A stretch of DNA of 64,000 nucleotides. It comes from Agrobacterium vitis. Lineage in GTDB: Bacteria > Pseudomonadota > Alphaproteobacteria > Rhizobiales > Rhizobiaceae. A program made the translations under genes and the position numbers. The stretch spans positions 3,359,001-3,423,000 of the forward strand of contig NZ_CP146242.1 of the NCBI RefSeq assembly GCF_037039395.1, in the 5' to 3' direction. Each line of letters starts with the position of its first letter. Within the stretch, counting starts at the first letter, position 1. The notes below the pieces were generated by a model that did no database searches, was not told where the DNA came from, and saw only the letters and a program-made list of their open reading frames with translations. Positions 36,009 through 44,521 of the stretch are shown here, piece after piece.

Positions 36009-36536
36009 ATGGCCGAGACAATTTCGAAACGTGTCTTCGTTCTCGGAGGCGCGCGGTCCGGCAAATCGCATTTTGCCGAACAGCTTTGTGCAGAGACCGA
36101 CCTGGAGCGTCATTATCTTGCGACCGGGCGGGCCTGGGACGAGGAAATGCGCGCCCGGATCGACCAGCATCAGCAGGATCGTGGCGGCCTTTGGGTGACG
36201 CATGAGGAGCCACTGGCGCTGGTGGAAAAGCTTCGCCAAATCGATGCGCCGGGCCGGGTGGTGCTGGTCGATTGCCTGACGCTCTGGGTGACCAATCTGA
36301 TGATGGAGGAGGGGCGCGACATGGCTGCTGAGGCCGCGGTCCTTGCGGATCTGCTGCCCCGGCTTTCCGCCTCCATCGTGCTTGTTTCCAATGAAGTCGG
36401 CCTTGGCATCGTGCCGGAAAACCGCATGGCGCGCCATTTCCGCGACCATGCCGGGCGGCTTCATCAATTGATCGCGGCAAGCGCTGACGAGGTTTATTTC
36501 GTCGCGGCTGGCCTGCCCCTGAAAATGAAAGGCTGA
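36009..36536 (+). CDS. cobP: Adenosylcobinamide kinase / adenosylcobinamide-phosphate guanylyltransferase
   Basis: CobP (CobU in Salmonella) phosphorylates adenosylcobinamide and then transfers GMP to make AdoCbi-GDP, activating the corrinoid for nucleotide-loop attachment. The 175-residue protein has the Walker [13 protein letters not shown], the [16 protein letters not shown] strand with [14 protein letters not shown], the [14 protein letters not shown]alker B and [21 protein letters not shown]. It is the second gene behind the B12 riboswitch, with cobW 3 bp downstream. Confidence 0.97.
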   Translation: MAETISKRVFVLGGARSGKSHFAEQLCAETDLERHYLATGRAWDEEMRARIDQHQQDRGGLWVTHEEPLALVEKLRQIDAPGRVVLVDCLTLWVTNLMMEEGRDMAAEAAVLADLLPRLSASIVLVSNEVGLGIVPENRMARHFRDHAGRLHQLIAASADEVYFVAAGLPLKMKG

Positions 36537-36539
36537 ACA

Positions 36540-37613
36540 ATGTTGCAACAGAAAATTCCCGTCACTGTTATCACCGGCTTTCTCGGCGCTGGTAAGACGA
36601 CGATCATCCGCAATATGCTGATGAATGCGGGTGGTAAGAAAATCGCGTTGATCATTAATGAGTTTGGCGATCTGGGTGTGGATGGCGAGGTGCTGAAAGG
36701 TTGCGGCGCCGAGACCTGCACCGAGGACGACATTATCGAACTGACCAATGGCTGTATCTGCTGCACCGTTGCCGATGATTTCGTGCCGACCATGCAAAAG
36801 CTCCTGGCACGAGATGTCTTGCCCGACCATATCGTCATCGAGACTTCTGGCCTCGCTCTGCCGCAGCCGCTGGTGGCCGCTTTCAACTGGCCGGATATCC
36901 GCACCCGTGTCACCGTTGATGGTGTCGTGACGGTGGTCGATAGCGCCGCTGTCGCCGCTGGCCGGTTTGCCGATGACCACGACCGGATCGATGCCCAGCG
37001 CGCCGCTGATGACAGTCTCGATCATGAAAGCCCGATTGAGGAACTGTTCGAGGATCAACTGACCTGCGCCGATCTGATCGTGCTCAACAAGACCGATCTA
37101 CTCGATGCGGCTGGTCTTGCCAAAGTGCGAACCGATGTGACGGCCCGGATGACCCGCAAGCCGACCTTGATCGAGGCGAAGAATGGCGACGTGCCTGTTA
37201 TGGTGCTGCTTGGCATCGGTGCCGGGTCGGAAGCCGATATCGACAATCGCAAATCCCATCACGAGTTGGAGCATGAGGCGCTGCATACGAGCGGCGAGGC
37301 GCATGACCATCATCACGACCACGACGAATTCAACAGTTTCGTTGTCGATCTGCCGCAGGTGCGCGAGCCGGACCGCTTCGTGGATGGCTTGAAGACCGTG
37401 ATCGAAGCGCATGACGTGCTGCGGCTGAAAGGCTTCGTCGATGTACCGGGCAAGCCGATGCGGCTGGTGGTGCAGGCGGTCGGTAACCGTATCGATCAAT
37501 ATTATGACCGGCCCTGGGCGTCGGGCGAGCTGCGGGCGACGCGGCTGGTGGTGATCGGCCTGCATGATCTCGACCAATCGGCGATTGCCGATGCCATCCG
37601 GGCGGCAGCGTAA
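36540..37613 (+). CDS. cobW: CobW, metal-handling GTPase
   Basis: CobW is a G3E-family P-loop GTPase thought to deliver cobalt to the CobNST chelatase. The 357-residue protein has Walker A GFLGAGKTT at 13-21, the metal-binding CxCC motif (Cys72, Cys74, Cys75 in NGCICCTV), ETSGLALPQPLV and the guanine motif LNKTDL. A His/Asp cluster (HDHHHDHDEF) lies at about residues 257-266 in a linker before the C-terminal domain (VVDLPQVREPDRFVDGL). The order cobW-cobN is classic for late-cobalt pathways. Confidence 0.97.
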   Translation: MLQQKIPVTVITGFLGAGKTTIIRNMLMNAGGKKIALIINEFGDLGVDGEVLKGCGAETCTEDDIIELTNGCICCTVADDFVPTMQKLLARDVLPDHIVIETSGLALPQPLVAAFNWPDIRTRVTVDGVVTVVDSAAVAAGRFADDHDRIDAQRAADDSLDHESPIEELFEDQLTCADLIVLNKTDLLDAAGLAKVRTDVTARMTRKPTLIEAKNGDVPVMVLLGIGAGSEADIDNRKSHHELEHEALHTSGEAHDHHHDHDEFNSFVVDLPQVREPDRFVDGLKTVIEAHDVLRLKGFVDVPGKPMRLVVQAVGNRIDQYYDRPWASGELRATRLVVIGLHDLDQSAIADAIRAAA

Positions 37614-37616
37614 GCC

Positions 37617-40600
37617 ATGCATCTTCTGCTTGCCCAGCAAGGCTCGATCAGCGACGGGGATGATGCGATAGACCTCGGCCAGACGCCGGGGGATATCCTG
37701 TTTCTGTCCGCCGCCGATACCGAGCTATCCGCCATCGCGGCGGCGCTGGCGCGGCAGGCCGAGACCGCGCCATGGCGGCTGGCCAGCCTGATGGCGCTGA
37801 AACATCCGATGTCGGTCGATACCTATATCGAGCGCACGGCCCGCCATGCGAAACTGATCGTTGTCAGGGCGCTGGGTGGGGCCAGTTATTTCCATTATGC
37901 GCTGGAAGCGCTGCACGCCTGCGCCCATCGTCATGGGATCAAAATTGCCGTTCTGCCCGGCGACGACAAGCCGGATGCCGGGCTGGAGGCTTTTTCAAAT
38001 CTGGATGCCCCGGATCTATCGGCGCTTTGGGCCTATCTGATCGAAGGCGGCGATAGCAATGCCAGCCATTTCGTGTCCTATGCGCAGGCGCTGCTGACCC
38101 ATGCATCAAAGCCACAAGAGGCCTTGCCGCTGCTGAAGGCCGGGCTGTGGTGGCCGGGCCGGGGGGCGATTGACGTTCAGGCATGGCAGACGCTTGCAGG
38201 GGAAGGGCCGATTGTAGCCCTCTGCTTTTACCGCGCCCTTGTCCAGAGCGGCGAGACCGCGCCGGTTGAGGCGATGATTGAGGCGTTGCAAGCGCAGGGC
38301 CTGCGGGTCTTGCCGGTGTTTGTCGCCAGTCTGAAGGATGCCGTTTGCGTTGAAACCCTGCGGATGATTTTTAACCAGGCCGCACCGGATGTGGTGGTCA
38401 ACACGACAGGCTTTGCCGTTTCTGTTCCGGGCACTGATGCACCCTCGACCGTGCTGGACGAGCAGGGCGCGGTGGTGTTGCAGGCGCTGTTTTCCTCATC
38501 GCCACGCTCCGTTTGGGACGCCTCGATGCAAGGGCTGAGCGCCCGTGATCTCGCTATGAATGTTGCGCTGCCGGAGGTGGACGGGCGGGTGCTGACCCGG
38601 GCCGTTTCCTTCAAATCCGCGGCTCGCTACGATGCGCGGGTGGAAACCACGCTGGTCAGCCATGCGCCGGAGCCGGGTCGCACAGCCTTCGTCGCCAGCC
38701 TGGCCGCCAATTGGGCGCGGCTGAGGCATACATCTGCGCCTGACCGGCAAGTCGCCCTGATCATGGCCAATTATCCCAACCGGGATGGACGCCTTGGTAA
38801 TGGCGTCGGGCTGGATACGCCTGCTGCCAGTCTTGAAGTGTTGAAGGCCCTGAAGGCCGAAGGCTATGACACCGGCATGCTACCCACTAGCTCGGATGCG
38901 CTGATGGCGACAATGATGGCCGGTGTCACCAATGCGGCGGTGAAGGGCAGGGTGATCCGCGAGACCCTGCTGCTGGCCGATTACCAGCGGTTTTTCGCGA
39001 GCCTGCCTGACAAGATCAGGCAGGAGATCAGTGACAGATGGGGGGAGCCGCAGGCCGATCCGTTTTTTGCCGGGGATGGTTTCGCGTTGCCGCTGCTGCG
39101 GTTCGGCAAGGTAATGCTCGGCATCCAACCGGCGCGGGGCTATAATATCGATCCGAAGGACAGCTATCATTCGCCGGATCTGGTGCCGCCGCATGGCTAT
39201 TTCGCCTTCTACGCATTTTTGCGCCAGAGTTTCGGTGTGCAGGCCATCATTCATATGGGCAAGCACGGCAATCTGGAATGGCTGCCGGGCAAGGCGCTGG
39301 CGCTGAGTGAGAGCTGTTATCCTGAAGCGCTGCTGGGTCCGGTGCCGCATCTCTACCCCTTCATCGTCAACGATCCCGGCGAAGGCACGCAGGCCAAGCG
39401 CCGGGCCAGCGCCGTCATTATCGATCACCTGACCCCGCCGCTGACCAGGGCGGAAAGCTATGGTCCGCTGAAGGATCTGGAAGCGCTGGTGGATGAATAT
39501 TATCAGGCGATGGGCGGTGATCCGCGCCGGGTTACCCTGTTGAAAACCCAGATCCTCGATCTGGTCGCCGATATCGGTCTGGATGAGGACGCAGGCATTG
39601 CCGGTGGTGAGGCGGAGGAGGTCAAGCTGACCAAGCTCGACGCCTATCTCTGCGACCTCAAGGAAATGCAGATCCGCGATGGCCTGCATATTTTCGGGCA
39701 GGCACCGGAAGGCCGGTTGCTGACAGACCTGGTCGTGGCCTTGGCGCGGGTGCCGCGTGGACAAGGGCAGAGCCAAGGGGGCCAAGGCGGCGATGCCAGT
39801 CTGCACCGGTCGATTGCCATGGATGCGCTTGGCGGATTGGCTGGGTTCGACCCTCTGGACTGTGTGTTTTCCGATAGCTGGGACGGGCCGCAACCCGACC
39901 TTCTGAGAAACGTCACACTAGCCCCCTGGCGCACCAAGGGCGATACGGTTGAGCGGATCGAATTGCTAGCAGCAGACATGGTGTCGGGCAGGCTTGCCTG
40001 TCCCGAAGGCTGGCAAAACACAAGCGCTGTTCTCGATGAGGTTGAAGCCCGGCTGAAGCCGAGAGTGGTCAAATCCGGCCCAGCCGAAATTGCCGGACTG
40101 CTCAAAGGACTGTCCGGCCGCTTCGTCGCCCCTGGCCCGTCCGGTGCGCCAACGCGCGGGCGACCGGATGTGCTGCCGACAGGCCGTAATTTCTACTCCG
40201 TCGATAGCCGCGCCGTGCCGACACCCGCCGCTTACCAACTCGGTCAGAAATCCGCCGAACTGCTGGTTGCCCGCTATGTGCAGGATCATGGCGAATGGCC
40301 GGTGTCCTTCGGTATCACTGCCTGGGGCACCAGCAATATGCGCACTGGCGGCGATGATATTGCCCAGGCGCTGGCGCTGATCGGCGTCAAGCCGCTTTGG
40401 GACAACGCCTCGCGCCGGGTGACCGGTTATGAGATCATTCCCCAGGCGATTTTGGGTCGCCCGCGTGTCGATGTGACACTGCGGATATCAGGGTTTTTCC
40501 GCGACGCCTTTCCAGAACAGATCGCCTTGTTCGACAAGGCGGTGCGGGCGGTTGGCGCCCTCAATGAGGATGCGGCGGATAACCCGATTGCGGCGCGCAT

Positions 40601-41399
40601 CAAGGCCGAAACAGTCTTGTTCCAGCAACAGGGGCTTGACGAAAAGACCGCCAGCCGTCGGGCGGGCTACCGGGTATTCGGCTCGAAACCCGGCGCTTAC
40701 GGAGCGGGCCTGCAAGCCTTGATCGACGAAAAGGGCTGGGAGCGCCGGGCCGATCTGGCCGAGGCCTACCTGATCTGGGGCGCTTACGCTTACGGTGCGG
40801 GTGAAGAAGGCAGGGCTGAGCGAGGCCTGTTCGAAGAGCGTTTGCAGGGCGTGCAGGCCGTGGTGCAAAACCAGGACAATCGCGAGCATGATCTGCTGGA
40901 TAGCGACGATTACTATCAATTCGAGGGCGGCATGACGGCAGCGGTCGAGCAACTTTCGGGTCGCAGGCCAACCGTCTATCACAACGACCATTCCCGACCG
41001 GAAAAGCCTGTCATCCGCACGCTGGAGGAAGAGATTGGCCGGGTGGTGCGCGCCCGCGTCGTCAATCCGAAATGGATCGAGGGCGTGATGCGTCACGGCT
41101 ATAAGGGCGCGTTCGAAATTGCCGCGACGGTGGATTATCTGTTCGCCTTTGCCGCCACCACCGGCGCTGTGCGCCAGCCGCATTTCGAAGCTGTTTACCG
41201 TGCTTTTATTGGCGATGACCGGGTGCGGGCTTTCATGGCTGACAAAAATCCGGCAGCGCTGAAGGAAATGTCGCAGCGGCTACTGGAAGCCATAGAGCGT
41301 GGCCTCTGGACGCCGCGCAGCAATTCGGCGAGATATCATCTATCCCAGATTTCTGACGCCCAGATTTTACAGACGATCCAATTGGAGAATGCCCTATGA
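37617..41399 (+). CDS. cobN: Cobaltochelatase subunit CobN
   Basis: CobN is the large subunit of the ATP-dependent chelatase that inserts Co2+ into hydrogenobyrinic acid a,c-diamide, working with CobS and CobT. The 1260-residue length and the ChlH-type features match: ALIMANYPNRDGRLGNGVGLDTP, QAIIHMGKHGNLEWLPGKALALS, PFIVNDPGEGTQAKRR and HDLLDSDDYYQFEGGM. The cobS and cobT genes are not in the window. The stop overlaps the cobO start (ATGA). Confidence 0.98.
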   Translation: MHLLLAQQGSISDGDDAIDLGQTPGDILFLSAADTELSAIAAALARQAETAPWRLASLMALKHPMSVDTYIERTARHAKLIVVRALGGASYFHYALEALHACAHRHGIKIAVLPGDDKPDAGLEAFSNLDAPDLSALWAYLIEGGDSNASHFVSYAQALLTHASKPQEALPLLKAGLWWPGRGAIDVQAWQTLAGEGPIVALCFYRALVQSGETAPVEAMIEALQAQGLRVLPVFVASLKDAVCVETLRMIFNQAAPDVVVNTTGFAVSVPGTDAPSTVLDEQGAVVLQALFSSSPRSVWDASMQGLSARDLAMNVALPEVDGRVLTRAVSFKSAARYDARVETTLVSHAPEPGRTAFVASLAANWARLRHTSAPDRQVALIMANYPNRDGRLGNGVGLDTPAASLEVLKALKAEGYDTGMLPTSSDALMATMMAGVTNAAVKGRVIRETLLLADYQRFFASLPDKIRQEISDRWGEPQADPFFAGDGFALPLLRFGKVMLGIQPARGYNIDPKDSYHSPDLVPPHGYFAFYAFLRQSFGVQAIIHMGKHGNLEWLPGKALALSESCYPEALLGPVPHLYPFIVNDPGEGTQAKRRASAVIIDHLTPPLTRAESYGPLKDLEALVDEYYQAMGGDPRRVTLLKTQILDLVADIGLDEDAGIAGGEAEEVKLTKLDAYLCDLKEMQIRDGLHIFGQAPEGRLLTDLVVALARVPRGQGQSQGGQGGDASLHRSIAMDALGGLAGFDPLDCVFSDSWDGPQPDLLRNVTLAPWRTKGDTVERIELLAADMVSGRLACPEGWQNTSAVLDEVEARLKPRVVKSGPAEIAGLLKGLSGRFVAPGPSGAPTRGRPDVLPTGRNFYSVDSRAVPTPAAYQLGQKSAELLVARYVQDHGEWPVSFGITAWGTSNMRTGGDDIAQALALIGVKPLWDNASRRVTGYEIIPQAILGRPRVDVTLRISGFFRDAFPEQIALFDKAVRAVGALNEDAADNPIAARIKAETVLFQQQGLDEKTASRRAGYRVFGSKPGAYGAGLQALIDEKGWERRADLAEAYLIWGAYAYGAGEEGRAERGLFEERLQGVQAVVQNQDNREHDLLDSDDYYQFEGGMTAAVEQLSGRRPTVYHNDHSRPEKPVIRTLEEEIGRVVRARVVNPKWIEGVMRHGYKGAFEIAATVDYLFAFAATTGAVRQPHFEAVYRAFIGDDRVRAFMADKNPAALKEMSQRLLEAIERGLWTPRSNSARYHLSQISDAQILQTIQLENAL

Positions 41400-42040
41400 C
41401 CGAAACCGTCGATAGCGGACCCGTTGCAGCACCATCGGACGATCTTGCCCGCCACGCCGAGAAAATGGCGAAGAAAAAGGCGGCGCGCGACAAGATCATG
41501 GCGACCAAGACCGGGGAAAAGGGCCTGATCATCGTCCATACCGGCAAGGGCAAGGGTAAGTCCTCGGCAGCCTTCGGGATGATTTTCCGCCATATCGCCC
41601 ATGGCAAAAAATGCGCTGTGGTGCAGTTCATCAAGGGGGCGATGTCAACAGGCGAACGCGACCTGATCCTGCGACATTTTTCCGACCTCTGCGCCTTCCA
41701 CACCATGGGCGAGGGCTTTACCTGGGAAACCCAGGACAAGGCCCGCGACATGGCCATGGCCAGAGCTGCCTGGGACAAGGCCAAGGAACTGATCCGCGAT
41801 CCCGCCAACAGCATGGTGCTGCTCGACGAAATCAATATCGCCATCCGCTACGACTACATCGATCTGGCCGAAGTCGTCGCCTTCCTGTCGGAAGAAAAGC
41901 CGCCCATGACCCACGTGGTGCTAACGGGCCGCAATGCCAAGGATGAGCTGATCGAAATTGCCGATTTGGTGACGGAAATGGAGCTGGTCAAACACCCATT
42001 CCGCTCTGGCATCAAGGCTCAGCTGGGTGTGGAATTCTGA
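41396..42040 (+). CDS. cobO: Cob(I)yrinic acid a,c-diamide adenosyltransferase
   Basis: CobO (CobA in enterics, BtuR) transfers the adenosyl group of ATP to Co(I). The 214-residue protein has the glycine-rich ATP loop VHTGKGKGKSSAAFG at 48-62, VVQFIKGAMSTGERD, GEGFTWETQD, MVLLDEINIAIRYDYI and VVLTGRNAKDELIEIADLVTEM. It is the last gene of the first cob operon and converges on the TSUP gene with a 31-bp gap. Confidence 0.97.
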   Translation: MTETVDSGPVAAPSDDLARHAEKMAKKKAARDKIMATKTGEKGLIIVHTGKGKGKSSAAFGMIFRHIAHGKKCAVVQFIKGAMSTGERDLILRHFSDLCAFHTMGEGFTWETQDKARDMAMARAAWDKAKELIRDPANSMVLLDEINIAIRYDYIDLAEVVAFLSEEKPPMTHVVLTGRNAKDELIEIADLVTEMELVKHPFRSGIKAQLGVEF

Positions 42041-42071
42041 ACATGGTGCAATATAATTTTGCCTTGATGTC

Positions 42072-42857
42072 TTAAATCCCCATCCACACCCGCACGGGAT
42101 TGGTCGGGTCCAGCAGCAGCTTTATTGCTAACCCGATGCAGGTGACGATCAGCAGCGGTTTGATGATTTTGGCGCCGCTTTTCATTGCCAGTTTCGAGCC
42201 GGTCTGGGCGCCCAGGAACTGACCGATGCCCATGACAATGCCGATTTTCCATAAAACCACGCCGTTGAAGACGAAGACCAGGAACGCGCCGACATTGGAG
42301 CCGAAATTCAGCAGTTTTGTGTGAGCGGTGGCCTTCAGCATGCCAAAACCAGCAAGCGAAACGAAGGCCAGCATCAGGAAGGAGCCGGTTCCGGGGCCGA
42401 AAACGCCATCATAAATGGCGATCAGCGGGGCAAGCGTCAGGCCGAACAGGAAAGGCGTCATCCGCTGATGGCTATCGACGTCGGAAATATTTGGCTTCAG
42501 GGCAAAATAAGCGGCAATTGCCACCAGCAGAAACGGCATCAGCGCTTTTAGTACATCGCCCGGCACATAGGTCGCGATGACAGCGCCAATCGCGCCGCCC
42601 AGTACCGACATGGCGGCCATCGGCAATTGTTTTTTCAGATTGACGTGGCCCTTGCGGCTATAGGCGATGGTGGCAGAGGCCGAGCCGAACATGCCCTGCA
42701 ATTTGTTGGTGCCCAGTGTTTCCAGTGGGGGAATACCGGCAATCAGCATGGCTGGAATGGTAATGAGGCCACCACCACCGGCAATCGCATCAACAAAACC
42801 TGCGATAAAGGCGGCAAAAAACAGGAAGATCAGGGCTTGGATGGCAATATCGGTCAT
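42072..42857 (-). CDS. TSUP (TauE/SafE) family membrane transporter
   Basis: The 261-residue protein has about eight hydrophobic helices and the repeated family signature GFVDAIAGGGGLITIPAMLIAG at the N-terminus and FGPGTGSFLMLAFVSLAGFGMLKATAHTKLLNF in the second half. TSUP proteins carry sulfur compounds, organic acids or sulfite; substrate cannot be told. The ATG at 42857 (MTDIAIQ) is chosen over a 38-residue extension without hydrophobic character. It lies between two cob operons but in the opposite orientation, so a cobalt role is only speculation. Confidence 0.88.
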   Translation of the reverse strand: MTDIAIQALIFLFFAAFIAGFVDAIAGGGGLITIPAMLIAGIPPLETLGTNKLQGMFGSASATIAYSRKGHVNLKKQLPMAAMSVLGGAIGAVIATYVPGDVLKALMPFLLVAIAAYFALKPNISDVDSHQRMTPFLFGLTLAPLIAIYDGVFGPGTGSFLMLAFVSLAGFGMLKATAHTKLLNFGSNVGAFLVFVFNGVVLWKIGIVMGIGQFLGAQTGSKLAMKSGAKIIKPLLIVTCIGLAIKLLLDPTNPVRVWMGI

Positions 42858-43039
42858 GGAAAATCCAAAGAAGAGTTGAATATCAAGCCTCTTACTGCAT
42901 TCCCCGCCAAACGGTAATCGGTTTGAGAGGAAAATTTTCCGTGAAAAGGATTTTGACCGTGGGCGGATCATGTCCGGCTGAAATTGCGGTTTGACCCGGC
43001 TCGGGCGCTTCGCTATTCCTGCCCTCCAAGATGTGCGAC

Positions 43040-43140
43040 GGCGCCTGTTCGACAGGCTGGAATCGTCCGGTGCGGCTGACCCAATCAGGGGGCCAATTCC
43101 GGAGCTGTCCCAAAGGCCATAGGAGATGCCGGAAAAACCG
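43040..43140 (+). ncRNA. Candidate compact cobalamin riboswitch
   Basis: A GCCTGT-TCG-ACAGGC hairpin is followed by TGGAATCGTCCGGTGC, then, after a small arm, CCAATTCCGGAGCTGTCCC, matching the B12-element core GGGAA..CCGGTG...AATCCGGGGCTGCCCC. A degenerate B12 box, GCCATAGGAGATGCCGG, comes next. The ACTGTA, CCACTGG and GGGAAGG blocks are missing, so this would be a reduced form lacking the peripheral helices. It sits 50 bp before cbiX, head of the second cob operon. The region from 42858 to here also holds a diverged palindrome (42905-42940) and the TSUP promoter. Confidence 0.5.
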
Positions 43141-43192
43141 GCGGCTCCGGCGCTTCGTACATAAAACGAAACGAAGCAGGGAGCCTTTTGTC

Positions 43193-44521
43193 ATGGCAGA
43201 AAAACTCGGAATCATGGTTTGCGGACATGGCAGCCGCAACCAGAATGCGGCGCGCGAATTCGCTGTCATCGCCGAAGGGCTGAAAGCGCGCAATCCCGAC
43301 CTGCCGGTCGAATACGGCTATCTGGAATTCTGCAATCCAGTGATCTCGGCAGGTCTCGACAGCTTGCGGGAAAAAGGCGTCACCCGGGTTCTGGCGGTGC
43401 CGGGCATGCTGTTTGCCGCGGGCCATGCCAAGAACGATATTCCCTCGGTGCTGAATACCTATCAGGCGCAGAACCCCGGCATGGTGATCAATTACGGTCG
43501 CGAGCTTGGCATCGACCTGAAGATGATCCGCGCTGCCGGTGACCGCATCCAGGCAGCAGTAGATGAGGCGAATGCGCAACTGGGTGTCATCGATAAGCAT
43601 GACACGCTGCTGATGGTGGTCGGGCGCGGCTCATCCGATCCCGATGCCAATTCCAACGCCACCAAGGTGATGCGGATGCTGTGGGAAGGCATGGGCTTCG
43701 GCTGGGGCGAAACCTGTTATTCCGGCGTGACCTTTCCGCTGGTCGAGCCGGGCCTGACCCATGCCGCCAAGCTGGGCTACAAGCGCATCATCGTCTTTCC
43801 CTATTTCCTATTTACCGGCGTGCTGGTGAAACGGATCTACAGCTATACCGACGAAGTGGCGGCCCGCCATCCGGATATCCAGTTCGTCAAGGCCAGCTAT
43901 CTCAATGATCATCCGCTGGTGCTGGATGCCTTTCAGGATCGGGTACGCGAAATCCTCGAAGGCGCGGCGGTGATGAACTGTCAGATGTGCAAATACCGCG
44001 AACAGGTTCTGGGCTTCGAGGCCGATATCGGCCAGCCGCAGGAAAGCCACCACCACCATGTCGAGGGCATTGGCGGCGGGCTGGAAGACTGTCCGTGCAA
44101 GGGCGATTGCGACGCCTCCTGCCGCGATCAGGCGTTCTGTCTTCAGCATGGCCTGCCGTGGACGCCGGTGCATAGCCATGCCGATCCGGCCCCACTGCAA
44201 CCGGCTTTCGACTACGGCGCATCGACAACGCTTGGCGGCAAATACGGGCATTTGTTGAATGCCAGCCCCGATGCCGGGCTGGAAGCAGTGATGAATGCGC
44301 CGTCCAGCGGCAAGGCGCATGTCCACGAGCATGGGCCGGATTGCGGCTGTGGTCATGATCATAGCCATGACCACCATGGTCACGCGCATGGAAATCATGA
44401 TCACACGCACGACCACGGGCATGACCACCATCACGACCATGGACACGCGCACAGCCATACCCATGCGCCTTACCCCCATGCGGATCATCCGCTCGGGCCA
44501 AAATCCATGAAGAAGACCTGA
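43193..44521 (+). CDS. cbiX: CbiX-type sirohydrochlorin cobaltochelatase, long form
   Basis: The 442-residue protein starts MAEKLGIMVCGHGSRNQNAAREF, the CbiX chelatase fold with active-site His12, and has a second half-domain (LLMVVGRGSSDPDANSN). CbiX inserts cobalt into sirohydrochlorin in the early-cobalt route. After residue 260 it carries the MNCQMC cluster motif (MxCxxC) known from long CbiX proteins, more cysteines (CPCKGDCDASC), then a C-terminal tail with about 20 His (GHDHSHDHHGHAHGNHDH...), likely to store or trap metal. The presence of this early-cobalt chelatase next to cobN is discussed under findings. The start overlaps nothing; the next gene begins in a TGATG overlap. Confidence 0.85.
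   Translation: MAEKLGIMVCGHGSRNQNAAREFAVIAEGLKARNPDLPVEYGYLEFCNPVISAGLDSLREKGVTRVLAVPGMLFAAGHAKNDIPSVLNTYQAQNPGMVINYGRELGIDLKMIRAAGDRIQAAVDEANAQLGVIDKHDTLLMVVGRGSSDPDANSNATKVMRMLWEGMGFGWGETCYSGVTFPLVEPGLTHAAKLGYKRIIVFPYFLFTGVLVKRIYSYTDEVAARHPDIQFVKASYLNDHPLVLDAFQDRVREILEGAAVMNCQMCKYREQVLGFEADIGQPQESHHHHVEGIGGGLEDCPCKGDCDASCRDQAFCLQHGLPWTPVHSHADPAPLQPAFDYGASTTLGGKYGHLLNASPDAGLEAVMNAPSSGKAHVHEHGPDCGCGHDHSHDHHGHAHGNHDHTHDHGHDHHHDHGHAHSHTHAPYPHADHPLGPKSMKKT

Noticed and set aside
35566..36198. 210-codon plus-strand ORF across the 101-residue gene and cobP
   Set aside because: It overlaps the start of cobP, which is certain, and it reads as Arg/Cys-rich out-of-frame sequence.
37257..37337. Frameshift or repeat artefact in cobW at the His-rich stretch
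   Set aside because: The frame stays open and C-terminal CobW motifs follow in frame; His clusters are usual in this family.
44323..44480. Sequencing artefact in the His-codon-rich end of cbiX
   Set aside because: The long CbiX form is known to have a His-rich region, and the stop overlaps the next start as in the rest of the operon.
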